From Christensenella sp. UBA3792 (GTDB taxonomy: Bacteria > Bacillota > Clostridia > Christensenellales > CAG-138): a stretch of 13,027 bases of DNA. The position numbers and the translations under genes were made by a program. Under the pieces are notes generated by a model. The model had not been told where the DNA came from. It saw only the letters and a list, made by a program, of their open reading frames with translations, and searched no databases. Each line of letters starts with the position of its first letter. Position 1 is the stretch's first letter. Shown here piece after piece: positions 1-5,321 of this stretch. The DNA lies in NCBI GenBank assembly GCA_002369195.1, contig DFEW01000011.1, forward strand, positions 1-13,027. The letters are read 5' to 3'.

Positions 1-113
1 AGACCGAGCCCACTCCCACCCCGCGCGACGCAAAGTTCTTCCACTCGCGCCCGTGCATGGGCTTTGTGCAAAGCGCGGCGCGCATCTTGGACGAAGCGCT
101 GAAAACCGAATAA
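1..113 (+). CDS. C-terminal end of an unidentified protein (partial)
   Basis: Reading in the frame that begins at base 3 gives 36 residues ending in TAA at 111-113. The visible tail starts with a Thr/Pro stretch (TEPTPTP), like a linker, followed by a short domain end containing HSRPCMGF and an amphipathic helix (QSAARILDEALKTE). The start lies outside the window. I do not recognise the family. The main support is the intrinsic terminator that follows the stop codon after only six bases, which fits a real gene end. The Thr/Pro linker suggests an exported or multidomain protein, but that is inference. Confidence 0.6.
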   Translation, partial: TEPTPTPRDAKFFHSRPCMGFVQSAARILDEALKTE

Positions 114-119
114 CTGCCG

Positions 120-145
120 AACGGACCCCGAACAGGGTCCGTTTT
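120..145 (+). terminator. Intrinsic terminator after the 5' partial gene
   Basis: A perfect 9-bp stem (AACGGACCC with GGGTCCGTT) has a 6-base loop CGAACA and ends in TTTT at 142-145. It lies just past the stop codon at 113. The minus-strand gene ending at 166 converges on it, but on that strand the run of U is only two bases, so it probably acts mainly on plus-strand transcripts. Confidence 0.85.
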
Positions 146-165
146 CATATCAAGGTCAAACGCGG

Positions 166-1689
166 TCAATATCCCGCCCGTTCGTGCACGACCGAGCCGT
201 CGACGGCATTGATCACGATGCATTCCGCGGACCAGTTGCTCTGCGTGCGCTGCTGTTCGCGATCCGCACCCTGATGCCAGCCGTCGAAGAACGCGACCCA
301 GCACGGCACCTCATAATAATCCTCCGAATCGCGAACGCGCAGCGTGTAGGGCGTCAGCACCATGCGGTAGACTTCGAGGTCGAACGAGCGGTTCTCGCTC
401 CCCTGAAACCGCAGCGACGGATAGCAGGCGACGATCGTGTTCTTCACGATGCGAATGACCTCTTCAAACGGCAGCAGCTCGACGTTTGCCGTCTGCTTGC
501 CGACGATCGCTTTCGGATCGGCGTAACCGAAATACAGGATGCCTGTTTCGTCGACAAAGACCGTCACGGTCTCGATGCCGATCGATTTGTTGTACGCGAA
601 GCCGTCGCCGTCCCCGTATTCTAAAAGGTCGGAGGACTTATAGCTGTGTTTTTCGACCAGAGGATAGCCGTCATAGTCTCTGCGCAGCACAAAGCTCCAG
701 CCCGCCGCAACGCGCGTCACGCCGCGTTCCGTCGTGTCGTAGAGGTTTGCCGGCTCGCTGTACGCGATCGAAAAGTCCGAGAAGCCGAGCCGCTCCGTCT
801 CGCGGTACGCAATCGCTTCGGCGTCCTCGCGGGAAAGCATCGGCTGCTGCCACTGCTTAGCGGATCGCTTCATCAACGCGTCGGCGCCCTCGCGGGAATC
901 CTCCGCATACTGTGTTTCGCGGTAGATGTAGCCGATATGCTGACAGCCCTTGACGATCGTAAAGCCGCTGTGCGATGCGTTGGAAAAGCTGTCGATCCCC
1001 GCGCAGCCGCCGTCTTCGAGCGTATAGCGAACAAATTGTCCGATTCGATAGTCCGAATAATCGGAAACCTTGGCTTTGTCGAGCTTGTCCGGCGCGTTTT
1101 TGATCTGCTCCATGTACCATGCGGACATCTCTGCAACCTCCTCGGGCGTGTAGCTTGCCGTATCGTCGCGGTCTGTGCCGTCGTCCGGCTTGCCTGAATT
1201 GATCCACGCCTCCCATGCGGCGGCTTCGTCCAGATAGGTTTGCAGCTCCTTTGCCCAATCATCCTTCGTCATGCCGTCGACGAGTTCGCGTGCTACCGGC
1301 TTTGAAAGCAGCAGATCCGCAAGCGCGATCACCCGCGCTTCGGTGATCGGCTCGGTCCGCGTCCGATAGACCGGATAAAGCCCGTCCGCCTTGGCGATCA
1401 CATCGGCATGGACGGCAAGCGTGACATGCTCCCGGATGCTCTGCGCATCCTCGTCCCAGCGGTCCGGAAAGAACTGCGCCTGCGTCGGGGTGCCGGTCGT
1501 CTCCGGCATGGACTGTGCCTTTTGTCCTTCCGGCAGCGCTGGGACCGTGTCCTCCACGGGCTTCGGCGTCGCTTGCAGCTTCTGTTCCAGCACATTGTCC
1601 GCTTTGCTCACAACAAACGCCTGTTCCGGCGTCGGCACGCAGGCACAGAGAAATACGAGAGATATAAATCCGGCGATCAAACGCTTCAT
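166..1689 (-). CDS. Putative lipoprotein, DUF6034-like, unknown function
   Basis: This encodes 507 residues. The N-terminus is a lipoprotein signal: M-K-R, a hydrophobic core at about residues 4-16, then the lipobox L-C-A-C with Cys17 as the lipidated residue. A Pro/Thr/Glu/Gln-rich spacer (about residues 18-70) follows, and then a large mixed alpha/beta ectodomain, so the mature protein should be anchored on the outer face of the membrane. The start (CPTPEQAFVVSKADN-like) and the C-terminal half, with the WVAFFDG and INAVDGSV motifs, resemble clostridial lipoproteins grouped as DUF6034. That assignment is from memory and is tentative. No catalytic motif is evident. The start is supported by AAGGAG at 1699-1704, nine bases upstream. 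The stop is TGA at 166-168. The gene is transcribed divergently from the aminotransferase gene, with a phased repeat array in between. Confidence 0.85.
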   Translation of the reverse strand: MKRLIAGFISLVFLCACVPTPEQAFVVSKADNVLEQKLQATPKPVEDTVPALPEGQKAQSMPETTGTPTQAQFFPDRWDEDAQSIREHVTLAVHADVIAKADGLYPVYRTRTEPITEARVIALADLLLSKPVARELVDGMTKDDWAKELQTYLDEAAAWEAWINSGKPDDGTDRDDTASYTPEEVAEMSAWYMEQIKNAPDKLDKAKVSDYSDYRIGQFVRYTLEDGGCAGIDSFSNASHSGFTIVKGCQHIGYIYRETQYAEDSREGADALMKRSAKQWQQPMLSREDAEAIAYRETERLGFSDFSIAYSEPANLYDTTERGVTRVAAGWSFVLRRDYDGYPLVEKHSYKSSDLLEYGDGDGFAYNKSIGIETVTVFVDETGILYFGYADPKAIVGKQTANVELLPFEEVIRIVKNTIVACYPSLRFQGSENRSFDLEVYRMVLTPYTLRVRDSEDYYEVPCWVAFFDGWHQGADREQQRTQSNWSAECIVINAVDGSVVHERAGY

Positions 1690-1716
1690 GAAAGATCACT
1701 CCTTTCCTTTGCATCG

Positions 1717-1722
1717 AGTATA
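1717..1722 (-). promoter_or_regulatory. Candidate -10 element of the lipoprotein gene
   Basis: The minus strand reads TATACT here, 27 bases upstream of the start codon, giving a leader of about 20 bases that contains the ribosome binding site. No good -35 lies 16-18 bp upstream. That place is taken by the proximal end of the 11-bp repeat array, as is usual for promoters that need an activator. Confidence 0.5.
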
Positions 1723-1728
1723 CGGCAG

Positions 1729-1772
1729 GACTTGTAACGGAGTCTTCACAGAGTTGTATCGGAGTTGTAAAA
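1729..1772 (-). promoter_or_regulatory. Four 11-bp direct repeats, PhoP-box-like
   Basis: On the minus strand, hexamers occur at exact 11-bp steps with 5-bp spacers: TTTACA (1766-1771), GATACA (1755-1760), GTGAAG (1744-1749) and GTTACA (1733-1738). The spacers ACTCC, ACTCT and ACTCC and the distal AGTCC are also alike, so the whole 11-mer repeats. The last hexamer ends 10 bp before the candidate -10. The layout matches OmpR/PhoP-family response-regulator sites, where subunits bind in tandem one helical turn apart. The B. subtilis PhoP consensus TT(A/C/T)A(C/T)A fits TTTACA fully and GTTACA in five of six positions; GTGAAG fits poorly. The identity of the regulator is inference. Confidence 0.6.
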
Positions 1773-1802
1773 TCGGGCTTTTAAGAGAGGTTTTTATATA
1801 GT

Positions 1803-1830
1803 TTGACTTTCCGGTGCGGTATGCTATAAT
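1803..1830 (+). promoter_or_regulatory. Sigma-A promoter of the aminotransferase gene
   Basis: TTGACT (1803-1808) and a perfect TATAAT (1825-1830) are separated by 16 bp, with a TG (1822-1823) making an extended -10. Transcription should start near 1837. The leader then carries AAAGGAG (1847-1853), six bases before the ATG at 1860. Confidence 0.85.
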
Positions 1831-1859
1831 CGAGGCATAAGAGTTGAAAGGAGTTTTTT

Positions 1860-3146
1860 ATGATCCCGTACAGCCAGATGGATAAGGCCGCTCTCGAAGC
1901 GGAACTCAAAACCGTCACCGAAGCGTATGAAGCCCAGAAAGCCAAGGGCCTGAAGCTCGACATGTCGCGCGGAAAGCCCGGTAAGACGCAGCTCGATCTT
2001 TCCAACGACATGCTGAAGGTTCTGTCCGACCGCGAGCAGTGCTTCGACGATGCGCTCGATGTGTGCAATTACGGCAATCTGTTCGGCATTCCGTCCGCAA
2101 GAGCGTTCTTTGCGGAGCTTTTGGACGTGAAGCCCTCCGAGGTCATCGTCGGCGGAAGCGCTTCGCTGCAGCTGATGTACAACCTGATTTCGACCGCATT
2201 CACGCACGGTCTGCTGCACAGCCCCGAACCGTGGTCCAAGCGCGGCAAGGTGCGCTTCCTCTGCCCTGCGCCCGGTTATGACCGGCATTTCCGCATCACC
2301 GAGTTCTTCGGCATGGAGCTGATCCCGATCGCCATGGCCGCCGAAGGTCCCGATATGGACGCGGTGCTGCAGTGGATCAAGGATCCTTCCGTGCTCGGCA
2401 TCTGGTGCGTTCCGAAGTATTCGAACCCGGACGGCATCATCTATTCGGATCGCGTGATCCGCGCGCTCGCCTCGATGAAGCCCGCCGCGCCGGACTTTGC
2501 GATCATGTGGGACAACGCCTACTGCATCCACGAGTTCGACGGCGACTACGTGCCCTTCCCCGATATGCTCAAGATCTGCGCCGAATACGGCAACGCGGAC
2601 ATGGTTTATGAATTCGCGTCCACCTCGAAGGTCACCTTCCCCGGCGCCGGCATTTCCTGCATGTGCGCGAGCGAAGCGAACCTTGCGTACTTCCAAAAGA
2701 CGCTCGGCGTGCAGATCATCAGCTTCGACAAGGTCAATCAGCTGCGCCACGTGCGCTTCCTGAAGGATAAGGAAACGACGCTCGCACTGATGAAGCGTCA
2801 TGCCGCGATCTTAAAGCCTCGCTTCGATGCGGTGTGCGACGCGCTCGATCGCGAGATCGTTCCGCGCGGAATCGGCCGGTTCAACCGTCCCAAGGGTGGC
2901 TACTTCGTCAGTCTCTACGCCATGCCGCAGACCGCAAAACGCGCGCTGCAGCTGGTGAAGGAAGCGGGCGTCACGATGACCCCCGCGGGCGCAACCTATC
3001 CGTACGGCAAGGATCCGTTCGACAGCAACATCCGCATTGCGCCGACCCTGCCGCCGGTTGAGGAACTGAACGCCGCGCTCGAAGTGCTCTGCCTGTGCCT
3101 GCGCATGGCGGCGCTCGAACAGCTTTTGCGCGAAGCGTCCAAATAA
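1860..3146 (+). CDS. Aspartate aminotransferase, PLP-dependent, type Ic (Asp_aminotransf family)
   Basis: This encodes 428 residues, full length for the family. It is a cytoplasmic fold-type I PLP enzyme that probably interconverts aspartate plus 2-oxoglutarate with oxaloacetate plus glutamate. Visible features: the N-terminal helix and KGLKLDMSRGKP substrate-arm segment (residues 30-40), the cofactor-phosphate region GGSASL (98-103), VPKYSNPDG (184-192), WDNAYCIHEF (217-226) with Asp218 positioned for the PLP ring nitrogen and Tyr221 for the ring hydroxyl, and STSKVTFPGAG (254-264) with Lys257 as the Schiff-base lysine. The arrangement is that of the type Ic subgroup, which is often mislabelled as a MocR-type or alanine-glyoxylate enzyme. 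The start is fixed by AAAGGAG six bases upstream. No terminator follows, so read-through into the next gene is possible. Substrate preference cannot be settled from sequence. Confidence 0.92.
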   Translation: MIPYSQMDKAALEAELKTVTEAYEAQKAKGLKLDMSRGKPGKTQLDLSNDMLKVLSDREQCFDDALDVCNYGNLFGIPSARAFFAELLDVKPSEVIVGGSASLQLMYNLISTAFTHGLLHSPEPWSKRGKVRFLCPAPGYDRHFRITEFFGMELIPIAMAAEGPDMDAVLQWIKDPSVLGIWCVPKYSNPDGIIYSDRVIRALASMKPAAPDFAIMWDNAYCIHEFDGDYVPFPDMLKICAEYGNADMVYEFASTSKVTFPGAGISCMCASEANLAYFQKTLGVQIISFDKVNQLRHVRFLKDKETTLALMKRHAAILKPRFDAVCDALDREIVPRGIGRFNRPKGGYFVSLYAMPQTAKRALQLVKEAGVTMTPAGATYPYGKDPFDSNIRIAPTLPPVEELNAALEVLCLCLRMAALEQLLREASK

Positions 3147-3167
3147 GCGCAAATCGCGTAAAACCCT

Positions 3168-3196
3168 TTGACATCCGCATGATATGAAGCTATAAT
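3168..3196 (+). promoter_or_regulatory. Full-consensus sigma-A promoter
   Basis: TTGACA (3168-3173) and TATAAT (3191-3196) are both perfect and are separated by the ideal 17 bp. It lies 22 bp after the aminotransferase stop codon and drives the small membrane-protein gene. It should be strong and constitutive; no operator-like repeat is seen around it. Confidence 0.92.
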
Positions 3197-3227
3197 ATTT
3201 TATATACAAATCACGGAGGGCGCATTT

Positions 3228-3800
3228 ATGGAATTGAAGGATCAAATCCTGCAGACGCAAGAACGCAAAAAAGGGTTTATGAACGCGATGCCCGAGGACA
3301 CGCGCAAGCAGATCAACATTTATACCAAGCTCGATAAGATCGCCAAAAGCTTCTGGGTTCTTATCGTCGCCGGTCTGATTATCTCCGGAATCGTCTATCT
3401 GGTCGCCTGCTTCGTCGCGACGCCGGATAACAAATTCGTCGTGCACGGCATTCTCGCGGCGCTTTGGGTCGTTGCCGGAATCGTGCTCGCATTCTGGATC
3501 AAGTCGCTTGCCGCCAAGGGCAAGAAGGCCGTCAATCTCGGTGCGCCGGATTATGTCGAGGAGCTGAACGCGATCAACGCGCGCCTGTCCGGTCTCGAAA
3601 AGGCGGAAAAGCAGCGCCTTGCCGCCGAGAAGGAAGAAGCGAAGGCAAAGGCGCGTGCGGAAGCCGCGCAGCGCAAAGCGGACGAAGCGGCTCAGCGCCA
3701 GCAGGCAGCCGTGCAGGGTACGAACCCGCAGCCGTCCGTGCCGCAGCAGCCGATCAATCCGCCGCTGAACACACCGGACAATCCGCCCGAGCAGCAGTAA
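3228..3800 (+). CDS. Small two-helix membrane protein with charged coiled-coil tail, unknown function
   Basis: This encodes 190 residues. A charged N-terminal segment (1-40) precedes two predicted membrane helices at about 42-64 and 71-91, joined by a short loop (ATPDNKF). A Lys after the second helix and the charged ends suggest a hairpin with both termini in the cytoplasm. Residues about 108-162 are rich in Ala, Glu, Lys, Arg and Gln with heptad-like spacing, consistent with a coiled coil. The last 30 residues are Pro/Gln/Asn-rich and probably disordered. GGAGGG (3215-3220) lies seven bases before the ATG. I do not recognise a family. The strong promoter suggests high expression. Confidence 0.82.
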   Translation: MELKDQILQTQERKKGFMNAMPEDTRKQINIYTKLDKIAKSFWVLIVAGLIISGIVYLVACFVATPDNKFVVHGILAALWVVAGIVLAFWIKSLAAKGKKAVNLGAPDYVEELNAINARLSGLEKAEKQRLAAEKEEAKAKARAEAAQRKADEAAQRQQAAVQGTNPQPSVPQQPINPPLNTPDNPPEQQ

Positions 3801-3810
3801 ATTCCATCAA

Positions 3811-3845
3811 AAAAGGACTCGCAGTGCATTGCTGCGAGTCCTTTT
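3811..3845. terminator. Bidirectional intrinsic terminator
   Basis: A perfect 14-bp stem (AAAAGGACTCGCAG with CTGCGAGTCCTTTT) has a 7-base loop. It lies between the plus-strand gene ending at 3800 and the minus-strand gene ending at 3853. The plus strand ends in CTTTT; the minus strand continues into six T (complement of A 3809-3814). It should stop transcription from both sides, better on the minus strand. Confidence 0.92.
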
Positions 3846-3852
3846 GCTATGC

Positions 3853-4956
3853 TCACGCAAGCGTGAGGTTTTTGCTGATCATGTGTCCCTGATAGTTCGG
3901 GTCCCCCGTCACTTCCTTGATGACGCGGATTTCCGGCGGCAGAACCGGCTCCTCGTCCTTGTCGTCTAACTGTACGTCGAGGATCGCGCGATCCGCGGAG
4001 ATCGGGTACGAATCGATCTGGAAATAGCGGTCGTTGTAGCGGAAGCAGTAGCGCCGCTTGCTGATCGAACCAAAGTCCGGATCGACCTCCTCGGTCAGGC
4101 GCAGGTACTCCTTCTGCGTCAGCAGGCGTTCGTTCTCGATGCGCTCGATCGGCGAGATCGGACGCTTTTCGGTGTAGAAGTACGAGATCGTGTTGTCGGA
4201 AACGACCTTGCGCACGCGCCGCTCGGTGCCCTTGTTGCGCGCCTTCAGGTAGGTCTGCGTGATGTTCTGCTCAACCGGTTCGTATGCGGCGATGATGCTC
4301 TCGTCGGAGAACTCGATGAGGAAGTTGCGTTCACACTCGGCGGGCGGAATCTCGCCGAGGATCGTGTAGACCTCGTTCATCGCCTTGCGGATCTTGTTCT
4401 CGAAGTTGTAGGAATTACCGATCACGACGCGATGCTTGTGATTGCGCCAGCAAAGCAGCGTGGCGTCCTCCTTCTCGCGCGCCTGTTCGAGCGTTTCGTA
4501 GCGCGCCGCGTTGTCGTAGTTATAGGCAAACTCCGCGCCTTTGGACGAGGACACCAGATGGATGACCGCATCGTAGGATTTCAGAACCTGCTGCTCGGTG
4601 ATATCGAAGCGCGCAAGCACCTGATTGAACTCCTTCTGCGAAACGTACGCTTTGTCGTCGAGCACGCCGCGGTCGCAGATGATGAGAATCTTCTCCTCCG
4701 GCACAAGCTCCGCCGCTTCCAGAGCAAGACGTTCCTTGTGCAGCTGCGAGGACACGACAAAATATTGAAAATCGAACATGGAAAGGCAGTTGCCGAACGG
4801 CTTGATGCCGAATCCGGAGATCAGTTCCGTCGCCGCCTCCGGCACGATAAACACGCGATAGCCGATGCTCGACAGCTCCTTGACAAGGCGCGAGGTCAAT
4901 GTGGTCTTGCCGCCCGCCGGACCGCCGGTCAGAACGATTTTTTTGATGCTTTTCAT
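3853..4956 (-). CDS. AAA_28/NadR-like NTPase fused to a CYTH-like domain (Ttd14-like architecture)
   Basis: This encodes 367 residues. The N-terminal part (about 4-205) is a P-loop NTPase. Walker A GGPAGGKT is at residues 11-18 with Lys17, a hydrophobic strand ending in ICDRGVLDD (93-101) is a Walker-B-like segment, and a kinase-like lid follows with VVIGNS at 177-182. The C-terminal part (about 226-361) resembles a CYTH/triphosphate-tunnel fold: ITQTYL (232-237), ERRVRK (245-250), ERIENER (271-277), RYCFRYNDRYFQIDSY (302-317). The combination is that of Ttd14-type proteins, known in animals as GTP- and phosphoinositide-binding factors and present as uncharacterised proteins in bacteria. The substrate here is unknown; nucleotide or polyphosphate handling is plausible. 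No membrane segments are seen. AAAGGA (4963-4968) lies six bases before the ATG. It is a single-gene unit. Confidence 0.85.
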   Translation of the reverse strand: MKSIKKIVLTGGPAGGKTTLTSRLVKELSSIGYRVFIVPEAATELISGFGIKPFGNCLSMFDFQYFVVSSQLHKERLALEAAELVPEEKILIICDRGVLDDKAYVSQKEFNQVLARFDITEQQVLKSYDAVIHLVSSSKGAEFAYNYDNAARYETLEQAREKEDATLLCWRNHKHRVVIGNSYNFENKIRKAMNEVYTILGEIPPAECERNFLIEFSDESIIAAYEPVEQNITQTYLKARNKGTERRVRKVVSDNTISYFYTEKRPISPIERIENERLLTQKEYLRLTEEVDPDFGSISKRRYCFRYNDRYFQIDSYPISADRAILDVQLDDKDEEPVLPPEIRVIKEVTGDPNYQGHMISKNLTLA

Positions 4957-4980
4957 GGCTGTTCCTTTCGATCGAAAACT

Positions 4981-5057
4981 CGGACGAACGCATCCGTCCG
5001 CAATCAGTATACCACAGCGCCGCGCGGATTTCTACCCTTTTCGACCGACGGACGGAT
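4981..5057. repeat. CGGACG inverted-repeat set around the AAA_28/CYTH promoter
   Basis: A perfect 9-bp inverted repeat, ATCCGTCCG (4992-5000) and CGGACGGAT (5049-5057), flanks the minus-strand promoter. A third CGGACG at 4981-4986 pairs with 4995-5000 to form a 6-bp hairpin with an 8-base loop at the very start of the transcript. It could be an operator pair with a looping or blocking function. It may also be chance in GC-rich DNA. Confidence 0.4.
5006..5034 (-). promoter_or_regulatory. Candidate promoter of the AAA_28/CYTH gene
   Basis: The minus strand reads TAGAAA (5029-5034, four of six matches to -35), a 17-bp spacer, then TATACT (5006-5011). Transcription would start near 4999, giving a leader of roughly 43 bases before the ATG at 4956. 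Confidence 0.6.
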
Positions 5058-5156
5058 TCTTTTGCATTTCATGTTCCGTCTGCCGTTCATGATCCCACAT
5101 TTGGCGGAAGCACCGTTCCCGCTTTCCCTATCTTGTGTTCCACCCGATATCTCAGC

Positions 5157-5195
5157 GTCACACTTCCGTCATATTCGCTTCATTTTTTCTTCATA
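5157..5195 (+). promoter_or_regulatory. Four 11-bp-phased hexamers, PhoP-box-like, upstream of the nucleotidase gene
   Basis: GTCACA (5157), GTCATA (5168), TTCATT (5179) and TTCATA (5190) occur at exact 11-bp steps with 5-bp pyrimidine-rich spacers. Against TT(A/C/T)A(C/T)A, the last matches at all six positions and the other three at five of six. Counting on by 11 reaches CCTTCC (5201, no match) and then TTGCTA (5212), which is the -35 itself. The array lies about 52 to 90 bp upstream of the predicted transcription start, somewhat further than classic Pho boxes. T-tracts in the spacers could also act as an UP-like element. Confidence 0.55.
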
Positions 5196-5211
5196 TTTTT
5201 CCTTCCGGTAC

Positions 5212-5240
5212 TTGCTATTTGACAGGGTTTCCTTTATAAT
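5212..5240 (+). promoter_or_regulatory. Promoter of the nucleotidase gene
   Basis: TTGCTA (5212-5217) and a perfect TATAAT (5235-5240) are 17 bp apart. The -35 matches only four of six positions, which fits a promoter helped by an activator. The predicted start is near 5247, giving a leader of about 75 bases with AAGGAGG at 5303-5309. Confidence 0.75.
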
Positions 5241-5263
5241 GGTTTCGTATAGAACTGTGGAGA

Positions 5264-5279
5264 TATATCTTTTGATATA
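5264..5279 (+). promoter_or_regulatory. TATATC-TTTT-GATATA inverted repeat in the nucleotidase leader
   Basis: A perfect 6-bp inverted repeat with a 4-base centre lies about 18-33 bases after the predicted transcription start and 24 bases before the Shine-Dalgarno sequence. It may be a repressor site or a weak mRNA hairpin. Its AT-only composition makes chance occurrence quite possible. Confidence 0.3.
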
Positions 5280-5321
5280 GGTTCACAAAAGTTCAAATAA
5301 GTAAGGAGGAAGAAACAAAAC

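Noticed and set aside
184..1197. Plus-strand frames inside the lipoprotein gene (for example 184-624 and 646-1197)
   Set aside because: They are antisense to the lipoprotein, which has a lipobox, a good ribosome binding site and conserved-looking sequence. The products show no domain.
1824..2801. 325-residue minus-strand frame opposite the aminotransferase
   Set aside because: It is antisense to a well-supported enzyme, has no ribosome binding site or recognisable domain, and its composition (Arg, His, Val, Glu) is that of a shadow frame.
5219..5224. Perfect TTGACA just upstream of the nucleotidase gene taken as its -35
   Set aside because: It is only 10 bp from the TATAAT at 5235, and no acceptable -10 lies 16-18 bp downstream. 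TTGCTA at 5212 has the right 17-bp spacing.
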